From: Spirochaetaceae bacterium
GTDB lineage: Bacteria > Spirochaetota > Spirochaetia > Treponematales > Breznakiellaceae
Assembly (NCBI GenBank): GCA_031257255.1
Contig: JAIROZ010000151.1
Span: 1 to 34,821, forward strand
Direction of reading: 5' to 3'
DNA: 34,821 nt
Part shown: piece after piece, positions 15,557 through 23,393 of the stretch
How positions within the stretch are numbered: position 1 is the first letter of the stretch
Layout of the letters: the number at the start of each line of letters is the position of its first letter
The notes under the pieces: model-generated
Databases searched by the model: none
The model's input: the letters and a program-made list of their open reading frames with translations, nothing else
What the model was told of the DNA's origin: nothing
Position numbers and translations under genes: made by a program

Positions 15557-15572
15557 TCAGTTACAAAACTGA
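15557..15572. terminator. Weak hairpin between convergent genes
   Basis: TCAGTT-ACAA-AACTGA is a perfect 6-bp stem followed on the + side by CATTTTAC. It lies 20 nt after the membrane-fusion protein stop and 19 nt before the end of the minus-strand gene. It may be a weak terminator; support is modest. Confidence 0.35.
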
Positions 15573-15590
15573 CATTTTACAACTGCCTCA

Positions 15591-16055
15591 TTATCCAATA
15601 ATTTTGTACAGTTCTTTTGTGGGGATGGGGTTTAAGGATTTTGCGTAAAGAATGGGCGGCGCTTCGTTCGGAAAGAATTCATTGTAGACGCGCCAGGGGA
15701 GCGATTGTTCGTGTGTCGGTTGTGTGTATTGCGGAGGTTTATATTCGGGAATGATGAGTTTTTCTTCTTCCAGTTTGATAATTAAATTTGATATGAGTAG
15801 CAGGCGTTCTTTTATTGATATACAAATTTTGTTAAATTGCTCACGCGAAAAGCCGTAAGCGGGCAGCGCCGCCTTGTTGTAAAAAAGCCTGAGCGTATTG
15901 GATGACGGCGTAATTAGCGTAAAGCGCTTGCTTTTGTCGAGCGTGCCGTCAAAGGCGGCAAAGTACTCAAGCGCATTTCTGGATACGGGTTTGTTTTCGT
16001 GTAACGCGATGATGGCGTAGAGTATGTCTTGTTCAAATGAGGAGAGAGTGAGCAT
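15591..16055 (-). CDS. Hypothetical protein at the end of the polysaccharide cluster
   Basis: I do not recognise this 154-residue soluble protein. It has no signal peptide and no membrane segment. The N-terminal half looks helical (SSFEQDILYAIIALHENK; later a basic helix EQFNKICISIKERLLLISNLIIKLEEEK at about 72-99, quoted here only as a description of a leucine/isoleucine-rich amphipathic segment). The C-terminal third is proline- and aromatic-rich (PEYKPPQYTQP, LPWRVYNEFFP). Its ATG overlaps the stop of the upstream glycosyltransferase half-gene by one base (TAATG), so it is translationally coupled to the cluster. The N-terminal half could be a winged-helix-like fold, but no motif proves that. 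Confidence 0.65.
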   Translation of the reverse strand: MLTLSSFEQDILYAIIALHENKPVSRNALEYFAAFDGTLDKSKRFTLITPSSNTLRLFYNKAALPAYGFSREQFNKICISIKERLLLISNLIIKLEEEKLIIPEYKPPQYTQPTHEQSLPWRVYNEFFPNEAPPILYAKSLNPIPTKELYKIIG

Positions 16056-16609
16056 TATTTTGATGAGTGTATCAGTCCGCGATACAATCTTTCGTATTTT
16101 CTGGTCATCTGTTGGCTGGAGAATAATGATACAACTCTTTTGTATCCGTTTTCTCCCATAAGCCCGCGCCGTTCTTTGTTTCGTATCAAATACAATACAT
16201 TCCGCGCAAGCAAATGAGGATTCCTCGGCGGCGATAACAATCCGGTTACATTGTCTTCTATTACCTCCGGCACCCCTTCCACATTGGTAGCGGCAACAGG
16301 AAGTTTGTGAAAACCCGCTTCCACAAACATCAATCCAAATGCTTCATATATAGATGAAGCCGCAAATATATGATGCGTTTTATAGTATTTCCTTACATCA
16401 GACTGCCAGCCCGCTAAATGTATATTATTCTCTAAATGATTATCCTTGATAAAAACTTCACAGGCTTTATATTTTTCTCCGTCTCCAACCAGCGTAAAAA
16501 CCGTCCCCGGTTCTTCCCTTACAACTTCTTTTGCCGCCTCTAACAGCGTCAATGGGTCCTTTTGACCGTCAAGCCGTCCTACAAAGAGAACTTTTACCGC
16601 TTCTGTCAT
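16055..16609 (-). CDS. GT4 glycosyltransferase, C-terminal (nucleotide-sugar-binding) half
   Basis: This 184-residue ORF encodes exactly the C-terminal Rossmann lobe of a GT-B, family 4 glycosyltransferase. It opens with VKVLFVGRLDGQKDPLTLL, the normal start of that lobe, and continues with FTLVGDGEKY and IHLAGWQSDV. The EX7E donor motif (EAFGLMFVE, residues about 114-122) and VPEVIEDNVTGLL follow. The N-terminal lobe is encoded immediately upstream in the same frame, separated by two in-frame stops (TAA, TAG). AAAGGGA, 9 nt before this ATG, means the half could be translated independently. It may therefore be one subunit of a split enzyme rather than a dead fragment. It couples to the next gene through TAATG. 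Confidence 0.8.
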   Translation of the reverse strand: MTEAVKVLFVGRLDGQKDPLTLLEAAKEVVREEPGTVFTLVGDGEKYKACEVFIKDNHLENNIHLAGWQSDVRKYYKTHHIFAASSIYEAFGLMFVEAGFHKLPVAATNVEGVPEVIEDNVTGLLSPPRNPHLLARNVLYLIRNKERRGLMGENGYKRVVSLFSSQQMTRKYERLYRGLIHSSK

Positions 16610-16621
16610 TATCTATTCCCT

Positions 16622-17194
16622 TTAATTTTTATACATTGAAAAATCAACACCGTTATATATGGTCATCAATTTTGACTTGAAAAACTTAAAATACCTGCTG
16701 TAATAATGGTTTACCAGCACAATCTTCGCGCAAAAGAACGACGCAAACATTTCACAAATCCAGTAAAATTGCCATTTTGGAAACTTTATATAATTATGAA
16801 ACGCCAGCCCATGCACCGTATGTATAACCAGCGGCACATGCGCCAGTGTCGCCGCTATGCGCCCGATTATTCCAGGCTTTGTAGAATGAGTATGAACAAT
16901 ATCAAAGCGTTCTTTTTTGCATAATTTATATATCTCAATGAATGCCGCAATATCTTTAAACCCTATTTCCCGGCACATGTTTTTAGAAAACAAAACTTTA
17001 GCGCCTGCCTTCTCAAATTCTTCTACACAATTTATGGTAAGGCTGCCGTCTGCGGCATCGCCGCTAAAAAGAATGTATTTGTCGTATTCTTCATTTGACA
17101 AACTCTTAAATATTTCCAGAGAAATACGCTGAACGCCCGATAATTTTGGAAGCACTTGTATATGTAAAATCTTCCTGCGTGTATCACTGTCCAT
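16622..17194 (-). CDS. GT4 glycosyltransferase, N-terminal (acceptor-binding) half
   Basis: This 190-residue ORF corresponds to the N-terminal lobe of a GT4 glycosyltransferase. It starts KILHIQVLPKLSGVQRISLE (the glycine-rich acceptor loop), has FDIVHTHSTKPGIIGRIAA (about 95-113) and HTVHGLAFHNY, and ends with IYNGVDFSMYKN, the usual hinge just before the C-terminal lobe. A TAA stop follows at this hinge, then five codons including a TAG, then the ATG of the C-terminal half. The break is thus at the domain boundary and no residues of either lobe seem to be missing. It could be a genuine split gene or a recent nonsense interruption. The Shine-Dalgarno sequence before its own ATG is weak, and a hairpin repeat lies upstream. 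Confidence 0.8.
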   Translation of the reverse strand: MDSDTRRKILHIQVLPKLSGVQRISLEIFKSLSNEEYDKYILFSGDAADGSLTINCVEEFEKAGAKVLFSKNMCREIGFKDIAAFIEIYKLCKKERFDIVHTHSTKPGIIGRIAATLAHVPLVIHTVHGLAFHNYIKFPKWQFYWICEMFASFFCAKIVLVNHYYSRYFKFFKSKLMTIYNGVDFSMYKN

Positions 17195-17215
17195 TTACAC
17201 TTTTCCATTTTTAAC

Positions 17216-17243
17216 TAGACTTGTTCGGGTTGCCGGACAAGTC
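17216..17243 (+). repeat. Hairpin repeat (copy 1) between methyltransferase and GT4 genes
   Basis: The 28-nt element starts TAGACTTGTTC and ends ACAAGTC. It forms an 11-bp stem (one T-G pair) with a GTTG loop. On the + strand it is followed by TTTTATTTT. A related copy lies at 21976-22003 on the other strand. It may be a terminator-like small repeat, but no + gene precedes it. Confidence 0.65.
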
Positions 17244-17245
17244 TT

Positions 17246-17977
17246 TTATTTTGCAAGAACGAGCAGCGAGCCGCCGCCCAAAAATCTGGAAGTAAGTTTA
17301 GGGCTTATCATGTTGAGCAATGTTCTTGGCAATGCCGCGATTTTTGTTATCAGTTTTACTTCATCTACCAGAAAATCAAATGCGCGCATTGTAAACTGAT
17401 AATCAATAATTTCGTAGCCGCAGTTTCGCAGCGCCAATAGCGCAATATCCTCGGTAAAAAAATGGATATGTCCCGCTAAGTCATATAAATGATTAAACCG
17501 GTTCAGAATAACATTGACTATTGATATATCAAGCGGTATATGAAATATTTTATATACCGCTTTCTCTTTGCATAATTTAAGAAATGTGTAATAATCAGGA
17601 ATATGCTCAAAAACATCTATTGCCATTAAAAAATCAAATCTTTTATCAATTTCGAATATATTTTTACAGTAAAACCTGAGCTTTTCATGCTTTAGGGTTT
17701 CGCAAAAACTTATGGCATCTTCTGATATATCATAACCCTCAAACAAATAATTTGCCGGCAATTTTTCCGCTAACAGGCTTAATATGCCGCCCGCGCCGCA
17801 GCCTACATCCGCAAATGTCCGGCACCTCCCATCCCCCCGCTCAGCATCGTAAATCAGGCGGTTCTTTTCCAGAATGTCATAGATTTTCTTTACTTTCCAC
17901 GCGGAATACTCACGATGCCATGTCGGGTTCTTTTTTAAGTATTCGCTGTTTTTACCGATGTATAAATGTTCGCTCAT
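17246..17977 (-). CDS. Class I SAM-dependent methyltransferase
   Basis: This 243-residue protein has the SAM-binding motif I TFADVGCGAGGILSLL (about 54-69), followed by FEGYDISEDAISFC (motif II acidic residue) and FDFLMAIDVFEHIPDY (motif IV/post-I region with the common DVFEHI). This is the UbiE/Methyltransf_11/12 type seen in glycan clusters, where such enzymes methylate sugars or cap chains. The acceptor cannot be inferred. AGAGGAT lies just before the ATG. It starts 11 nt after the GT2 stop and is followed by the hairpin repeat, so the repeat splits the operon into two segments. Confidence 0.82.
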   Translation of the reverse strand: MSEHLYIGKNSEYLKKNPTWHREYSAWKVKKIYDILEKNRLIYDAERGDGRCRTFADVGCGAGGILSLLAEKLPANYLFEGYDISEDAISFCETLKHEKLRFYCKNIFEIDKRFDFLMAIDVFEHIPDYYTFLKLCKEKAVYKIFHIPLDISIVNVILNRFNHLYDLAGHIHFFTEDIALLALRNCGYEIIDYQFTMRAFDFLVDEVKLITKIAALPRTLLNMISPKLTSRFLGGGSLLVLAK

Positions 17978-17988
17978 ATTATCCTCTG

Positions 17989-18873
17989 TTATTCCGCGCC
18001 AAGCATCCGCGCAATGCTGCCAAAATGCCTTTTGCCGAGTAAAAAATCCTTTAATCCAAGTAAATACATTTTTATCCGGTCTTTTTTATTTTTTAACGCA
18101 ATTAAAAAAAGCATCATTCTAAATGGTAAATGAAGCATAAACCGGATTCGTATATAAACCGGCGTTTCTTTTTCCAATAAAGATACATTTAAAGTATCCC
18201 GCGTCAAAAAATAATTTCTGTATGGCGCATGAAAATGTATTGTTATGTTTCCAAACTTAAAATTGTTAAATCCAATTTCGTGAGTTAAAACCGTACCGGC
18301 GCTTTGAAGTACAAGATAATTATTGTACACCGCTTTCCAGCAAAACATAAAATCGCAAAAATCCACAGGATAATTTGCGTTAAAGCCGCCAAGTTTAAGA
18401 AATACCGGAATATTGATTAACATACCGGAAGTTATTATGTGGTTTACGGAATAAACTGACGCAGAAACAGTTTGTCTGCTGTTTCTTAGCCATTTTGGTA
18501 TAGTTATATTATTTCCATACACGGCAAGCGATGGACCAATGCATGCAGCCGGGCGCTCTTTTTCTTCCGCAAGAAATTCGTTATACATTTTTTCAAACCC
18601 GTCTTTTGGCAGGCAACTGTCCTGGTCAAACAAGAGCGCATAACAATGCCCGTCTTTTGCCGCTATATCAATACCTTTGTTTATTGCCCGTGATATTCCA
18701 ATATTTTTTTTGTTATCAACGGCAATTATTCCGCTGTCGAACAATAACTCGTCTATTACCGGAGAATTAAACAGAAGATAGATTGCTTTAGAATATTGAA
18801 GCATAATTTCTATATTCTGCTTCAGTTTTTCAATATCCGGTTTGTAAATTGTTATGAGTGAACAAATACGCAT
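17989..18873 (-). CDS. GT2 glycosyltransferase, rhamnosyltransferase-like
   Basis: This 294-residue GT-A enzyme starts with ICSLITIYKPD (nucleotide-binding strand) and has NKKNIGISRAINKGI (about 54-68) and the DxD-type metal motif LFDQDS (about 81-86). These are followed by GGFNANYPVDFCDFMFCWK (about 182-200), the catalytic-base region. DQDS and the overall layout match the RfbF/WbbL-like rhamnosyltransferase subgroup of GT2, although the sugar is not proven. The C-terminal part (about 230-294) is hydrophobic and basic, suggesting membrane association. Its ATG overlaps the 3' end of the polymerase gene by 22 nt in another frame. Confidence 0.83.
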   Translation of the reverse strand: MRICSLITIYKPDIEKLKQNIEIMLQYSKAIYLLFNSPVIDELLFDSGIIAVDNKKNIGISRAINKGIDIAAKDGHCYALLFDQDSCLPKDGFEKMYNEFLAEEKERPAACIGPSLAVYGNNITIPKWLRNSRQTVSASVYSVNHIITSGMLINIPVFLKLGGFNANYPVDFCDFMFCWKAVYNNYLVLQSAGTVLTHEIGFNNFKFGNITIHFHAPYRNYFLTRDTLNVSLLEKETPVYIRIRFMLHLPFRMMLFLIALKNKKDRIKMYLLGLKDFLLGKRHFGSIARMLGAE

Positions 18874-19964
18874 CTTTTTTGTTCCGCCTCAACAATGGCA
18901 ACGCACATTAACATCATTATAGGCAGCGACATTAAAACAGGATTGGAAATTGCCACAACATAATGCGCCATAAGCGCAAATGCCAGCCGCGTTTGACGCG
19001 CTTGTCTTTTCTTGAATAACACAAAAATAATCCATAGCAGCGCAAGGCTTAATATGCCAAAAAACAGAACGCCGTATTTACGCATAAAATCAAAATGACT
19101 TATTTCCACAGAATCCGTATAGGTATTAAAACCGGATGTATAAAATGAAGTTCCCGCGCCTTGTCCAAACAATATATATGCCGGATTGTCTCTTAATAAA
19201 GCAAGAATACTGTAAAGATGTCCCTGCCGAATTTGGCTGCCGGAATATCTGCCGTTAAACATTTCCAAGAATGTAGTTAAAACCGGAATTTCCACCTGAA
19301 ATACCGCGATAACAGCCATTACCGCAAGCGCAAGCATCGCCGGTATATATATCTTTTTGCGATAAATTATCAGAAAAAATAATATGCTGGTAAAAAGCCC
19401 AAACCGCGACTGCGCCGCCGCCAGCGCGATAACGCATATCAAAAACCAGCCGGTCTTTTTTTGACAGGCAAACATTACAGAGCCGGGAACCAATGCCAGC
19501 GTCCCTTGATAATATACAACAGCCATGCCGTTTTTTGTGCCGTCCGGACCTGTTACAGACGGCACAAACCGGTATATTTCAACAATTATATTTATGCCCA
19601 GTAAACGCCCCAAAAAGAAAACTATTACAAAAACAGCAAAAACTTTTACGGCGTTCAAATATCCTTCTATATCTAAATAATTATTCCGCGCCAATATATA
19701 AAAAAATACAAGCATATACATGCTAAAACTAAAAACATTGGCGTTCAAAAATTCAGCGCCGTTTTGCATGGCAACAGCAAGGTTTACAAGCAAAAAAGAA
19801 ACAATTCCTACCCAGAATATCAAAAAATACCTGTTAATTATAATTTTATTTTTTAACAGGATTTCTAATACACAAATTCCCATCAATAAAAATCCTATAT
19901 TTCTTATGCCGATATTGCCGCCGGAATCAAAAATGAATAAAAAGAATATAAGAAAACTTATCAT
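18852..19964 (-). CDS. O-antigen polymerase (Wzy)-like membrane protein
   Basis: This protein of about 370 residues has roughly ten hydrophobic segments and a large polar loop between late helices (about 240-300, containing RQGHLYSILALLRDNP and LFGQGAGTSFY), the layout of Wzy/WaaL-type polymerases. The motif around FGQGAGTS is typical of O-antigen ligase/polymerase family proteins. It should link oligosaccharide repeats on the periplasmic side after flipping by Wzx. I chose the ATG at 19962-19964 because it forms an ATGA overlap with the preceding GT4 stop. An upstream TTG would add six residues inside that gene. Wzy proteins diverge strongly, so a polymerase role rests on topology, the motif and context. 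Confidence 0.78.
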   Translation of the reverse strand: MISFLIFFLFIFDSGGNIGIRNIGFLLMGICVLEILLKNKIIINRYFLIFWVGIVSFLLVNLAVAMQNGAEFLNANVFSFSMYMLVFFYILARNNYLDIEGYLNAVKVFAVFVIVFFLGRLLGINIIVEIYRFVPSVTGPDGTKNGMAVVYYQGTLALVPGSVMFACQKKTGWFLICVIALAAAQSRFGLFTSILFFLIIYRKKIYIPAMLALAVMAVIAVFQVEIPVLTTFLEMFNGRYSGSQIRQGHLYSILALLRDNPAYILFGQGAGTSFYTSGFNTYTDSVEISHFDFMRKYGVLFFGILSLALLWIIFVLFKKRQARQTRLAFALMAHYVVAISNPVLMSLPIMMLMCVAIVEAEQKRCVFVHS

Positions 19965-21082
19965 GCAAAAAATAAGCCGCAAAATTGTTTTGAAAAATTC
20001 GCGTTAAAATCATGCCGGCGCAGTTTGTTATAGCCGTTTGCGGCAAGCGTTTCCCGGCATCCGGCGTCTAAAAGGCGCTCCATGGCGTTGTATAGCGCCG
20101 TCTTGTCCAGCGGGTCAATAAAAATACAATCTACATCCGGCTCAAAAATTTCGCGCAGTCCGGTATGTATTGTGATTATTACGCTCTTACAGCAAGCCAT
20201 TGCCTCTAAAGTTACTAAACCCCAAGTTTCGCGCAACGAAGGCAGTACACAAACATCAATACTTGAATAAAATAACTCCGCATCACTAATTTGCCCCAAC
20301 AACAGCGCCGCGTCTTCCAGCGAATGTTTTTTTATTGTTTCTTTAATACTTTCCCGCAATTCTCCATCTCCGCCCATAAGCAGTTTAGTATTGGGGAATG
20401 TCTTATGTAATTCATAAAAAACTTCAACAAGCATGGCTATGTTCTTTCGTTTTGAAAAACTGCCCAAATAGCCATAAACAACAATGCCGTCTTGTTTTCT
20501 GCCGCATTGCCGTCCTGTTTGCTTTACGGGATTGTATATAATTGGACTTGTCCGGATGGGTCTTTCTAAATATTCTTCCCATTCTTTACGCTGAGTATTT
20601 GATATAAATACTGTTGTATTATTTTTATAGTTCATTAAATAGTTATATATACAGGATAGTTTTTTATCCGTAAAAATATCATCAAATCCAGTTGATTCGT
20701 GAATATGCCATATATGTGTTTTTTGTGATAATATCGCGGTTATTATTCCAATGCAAGTTACCGATGTATTTGAATAGATTATATCAATACGATGTTTTTT
20801 TACAAACAAACAAAGCCTTAGTATGCTGCAAGCGTTAAATAATAAAACAATTAAAAAATGCGGCAAAGAACCCCTTAAACATTTATATGGCAGGCTTAAA
20901 CAGTTGCCTGCGGGTATTATGCCGTTTAGCGCTTGTTTGAACAGCATCTCTTTTCCTTTGGGAAACAATACATAAAGAGCGCCGGACTCAGCGCTTCTGC
21001 TTATAGCCCGCAGTCCGGCAAGCATTACGGTTTCCGCGCCTGCCATTAAATTTGAATGGCTTACAAATAATATATTTTTCAT
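19961..21082 (-). CDS. GT4-type glycosyltransferase (full length)
   Basis: This 373-residue GT-B enzyme has both lobes. The N-lobe has NILFVSHSNLMAGAETVML (glycine-containing acceptor loop), DIIYSNTSV and HIWHIHEST. The C-lobe has VVYGYLGSFSKRKNIAMLVE, LLMGGDGEL and the EX7E motif ETWGLVTLE (about 287-295). The final motif is reduced (GLREIFEPDVDCIFIDP). The donor sugar is unknown. The start forms an ATGA overlap with the GT-D gene stop, and its stop forms another ATGA with the polymerase start, so translation is coupled on both sides. Confidence 0.85.
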   Translation of the reverse strand: MKNILFVSHSNLMAGAETVMLAGLRAISRSAESGALYVLFPKGKEMLFKQALNGIIPAGNCLSLPYKCLRGSLPHFLIVLLFNACSILRLCLFVKKHRIDIIYSNTSVTCIGIITAILSQKTHIWHIHESTGFDDIFTDKKLSCIYNYLMNYKNNTTVFISNTQRKEWEEYLERPIRTSPIIYNPVKQTGRQCGRKQDGIVVYGYLGSFSKRKNIAMLVEVFYELHKTFPNTKLLMGGDGELRESIKETIKKHSLEDAALLLGQISDAELFYSSIDVCVLPSLRETWGLVTLEAMACCKSVIITIHTGLREIFEPDVDCIFIDPLDKTALYNAMERLLDAGCRETLAANGYNKLRRHDFNANFSKQFCGLFFA

Positions 21083-21960
21083 ACTATATGAGCGGTAATC
21101 TGCGCTAAATAAATTTGGTCATCCAGCGCTGTGTTTACAGCGCCGTCTTGAACTTCATTTACATATTTATTAGGCAGCGCGGTTTTTACACGCGCCCCAT
21201 TCCGCATCCATTCATATTCAATATCAATATGCCCTATATCGACAGCCTGATATCCTAGTTTTGTAAGGTCGTAGGCAAGCACCGTGGCGGTCATCCCAAG
21301 CGCGATTAAAACAAGCGTTCCAGCCGGAATTTTTTCTGATTGCCGCAGTATTTCTTCGTATTTGTCAAAAGCGTTCTTTGACGGACAAAGTATTCTGGTT
21401 ATATTTTTTGCGCCGCTAAACAAATCGTTTCCAGCCCCAAGTCTGCTGTATTCGCCTTCTATAATGCATATATTTTGATTTTCCCAGATTTTCTTTAGCA
21501 GCGATATTATTTCTTTTGATTTTTGTTTATCTTTGTAATCAATATAAAAACGTGTCATGCCGGCATCGTAATATGTTTTATGAACATCAAGTATTTTTTC
21601 CAGTTTCTTTAATATTGAGCAAATATACGGCACAAGCGCATATCTTGCGCGGAGATTAAAATTCCGTATGGAAGTAAGCGCAAACGGAATACATACTATA
21701 TGTCCTTCCATATTTGATGTAAGTATTTCCAGAAGCCTGCGGGACAATACAGCGTCATATTTCTGAAACCCATTGCCTTTGCCAAAAATTATATTAAATT
21801 CGCCGTCTCCATACCTGCTAACGCCGCATTTATTCTTTAGTATGTATTGAATAGTTTGAAGCGTATCGCGTATAACAAAGCGCCCTCTTCGCTTTGATAG
21901 CAGTTTGTATTTAATGTCATACACACAAAAACGTAGATACCGGAAAACTATTCTTATCAT
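21079..21960 (-). CDS. GT-D fold glycosyltransferase (DUF1792 / SP_1767-like)
   Basis: With the start used here the protein has 293 residues. CGVSRYGDGEFNIIFGKG (about 47-64), FQKYDAVLSRRLLEIL and VCIPFAL are characteristic of the DUF1792/GT-D family, in which the DGE motif binds the metal and UDP-sugar. GEYSRLGAGNDLF and LIALGMTATVLAYDL follow, also typical. The start is not settled. An ATG at 22006-22008 overlaps the flippase stop (ATGA) and would add 16 residues, but those codons fall inside a 28-nt hairpin repeat. The ATG at 21960 gives the usual lead of about 30 residues before the family core. The acceptor and sugar are unknown; SP_1767-type enzymes extend glycoprotein or surface glycans. 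Confidence 0.8.
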   Translation of the reverse strand: MIRIVFRYLRFCVYDIKYKLLSKRRGRFVIRDTLQTIQYILKNKCGVSRYGDGEFNIIFGKGNGFQKYDAVLSRRLLEILTSNMEGHIVCIPFALTSIRNFNLRARYALVPYICSILKKLEKILDVHKTYYDAGMTRFYIDYKDKQKSKEIISLLKKIWENQNICIIEGEYSRLGAGNDLFSGAKNITRILCPSKNAFDKYEEILRQSEKIPAGTLVLIALGMTATVLAYDLTKLGYQAVDIGHIDIEYEWMRNGARVKTALPNKYVNEVQDGAVNTALDDQIYLAQITAHIV

Positions 21961-21975
21961 AGATTTTTTACATTG

Positions 21976-22003
21976 GACTTGCTCTATAACCAGAACAAGT
22001 CTA
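21976..22003 (-). repeat. Hairpin repeat (copy 2) between flippase and GT-D genes
   Basis: Read on the minus strand it starts TAGACTTGTTCTGGTT and ends CAAGTC. About 22 of 28 positions match the copy at 17216-17243, including both stem ends. Only the outer 6-7 bp of the stem are kept. Its position suggests it is an intergenic insert and that the GT-D start is downstream of it. Confidence 0.6.
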
Positions 22004-22004
22004 T

Positions 22005-23393
22005 TCATAATGCAGAATGCCAATTTTTGCGGCATTTTACAAAAATCACGGCATTTACAGGCAGCAGAAAAACATAACTTGACAAAAATCCCGTAAAAAT
22101 CCATTCCGGCGGCAAAAATTTGCCGGAAATTACCGTAAGCGCAGCCGTCCATACGGCTGCTGCCGCCGCAGGCAGTACAAGCGGGTCTTGTTTGTGTCCG
22201 CGTAAATATACTCCTACGCAATTAAGCGCCGACTGAATAAAATAACCTGTAAACAGCATAATTATCATTTTGAGCGGTAAAAATCTGGATGTTATTTGGG
22301 AAATCATACGCCAGTTTCTAAAAATGAGCAGAAAACCAAACAATCCCAGAACACCGCATATATAGGCTGCCATTACACATAAAAATCTTTTTCTAAAAAG
22401 CATATCAAGTTGATTCCATAGCCGTTTTGAAACAAGCATATTTATTTTTGGTATAACCGTATAAATCCAAATGCCGCTAAAATTAACCAGCGATAATACA
22501 AGAGTAATGCTTATGCCGGTTTTGCCGCTAAAAACAGGTCCATAAAAATAATGCGTTACCGGAGTATATATGGTAAACATAAAGTAAACGCACACATTGC
22601 TTACCGCGTATTTTGTAAGCAGCGGCAGGACATCTTTTTTCCAGTTGTATTTAAATCCCTCAGACGCATTTATTAACTGTTTTATATTTGCGCTAAATTT
22701 TGCAAAAATTAAAATTATGCCGGCAAGGACGCTTGTCAACATTCCCAGAGACAAGGCGTATATTTGCCCGCCGCCGGCAAGTATCCCCGCCAAAATTATG
22801 GTATTTACAACAGAAACAATAATGCGCATCTTTTGCGCGGTTTCAATTTTATTTAAGCCTTCTATAAACGAAAAAACCGCGTTAAGCACAAGCAGCAGCA
22901 TTGCCGCAAACGCATATATTGTCCACGGAAACCAATACTTGCTAAAAACCCCATCCCGCAAAAAAAAGGCAAATCCGGCGATATACATTACAAAAAATGC
23001 CGTTAAACCCAGCGTAAAAAACCATTTTACGCTGAACTTAAAAAAACTGCCGAGCCGTTTTAGATGAGTTTCATCTCCGTCAAGTATATTATTTTTATTA
23101 AATGATAAAAAAGCAAATTCATGGGCAGTAAACTGAAGTATAATTGTAGTAAAGCCCATATCCGCCAGAGCGCCAAATGCCGCAATGCTTCCAAACAGAT
23201 ACCAATACCCCTGAACATCCGGCGGCAAAAACAAAGGAATCAGCATCAGCGTTATCGGAGCGGATACCAGCCGCCAGAGTTGGTTTATCAAGGTAAAAAA
23301 TAAATCTTTGTAGCGCTGGTCAATTTTCAAAATATGATTTACAGTATTTAGTGGCAGTTGAAAAAAAGAAGTTTGCAACTGCCTCATATTCAA
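22005..23393 (-). CDS. Wzx-type polysaccharide flippase
   Basis: This 462-residue membrane protein has about 12 hydrophobic segments and the start LINQLWRLVSAPITLMLIPLFL followed by QGYWYLFGSIAAFGALADMGF (described as two pieces, about residues 36-83). The latter is the usual N-terminal signature of polysaccharide biosynthesis/MATE-like flippases. It would move lipid-linked repeat units across the inner membrane to the Wzy polymerase. The ATG used (23391-23393) has no convincing Shine-Dalgarno sequence, and an in-frame ATG two codons later is equivalent. The first 74 nt overlap the remnant of a pyruvyl transferase in another frame, so the present 5' end may be a rearrangement scar. The stop overlaps an ATG (ATGA). 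Confidence 0.85.
   Translation of the reverse strand: MNMRQLQTSFFQLPLNTVNHILKIDQRYKDLFFTLINQLWRLVSAPITLMLIPLFLPPDVQGYWYLFGSIAAFGALADMGFTTIILQFTAHEFAFLSFNKNNILDGDETHLKRLGSFFKFSVKWFFTLGLTAFFVMYIAGFAFFLRDGVFSKYWFPWTIYAFAAMLLLVLNAVFSFIEGLNKIETAQKMRIIVSVVNTIILAGILAGGGQIYALSLGMLTSVLAGIILIFAKFSANIKQLINASEGFKYNWKKDVLPLLTKYAVSNVCVYFMFTIYTPVTHYFYGPVFSGKTGISITLVLSLVNFSGIWIYTVIPKINMLVSKRLWNQLDMLFRKRFLCVMAAYICGVLGLFGFLLIFRNWRMISQITSRFLPLKMIIMLFTGYFIQSALNCVGVYLRGHKQDPLVLPAAAAAVWTAALTVISGKFLPPEWIFTGFLSSYVFLLPVNAVIFVKCRKNWHSAL

Noticed and set aside
16610-16621. Stop-codon readthrough joining the GT4 halves
   Set aside because: Two different stops (TAA and TAG) would both have to be read, while a good ribosome site allows separate translation; readthrough is the less simple explanation.
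22009-22221. N-terminal extension of the GT-D protein
   Set aside because: It runs 213 nt into the flippase gene in another frame, is Cys/Arg-rich, and lies outside the family domain.
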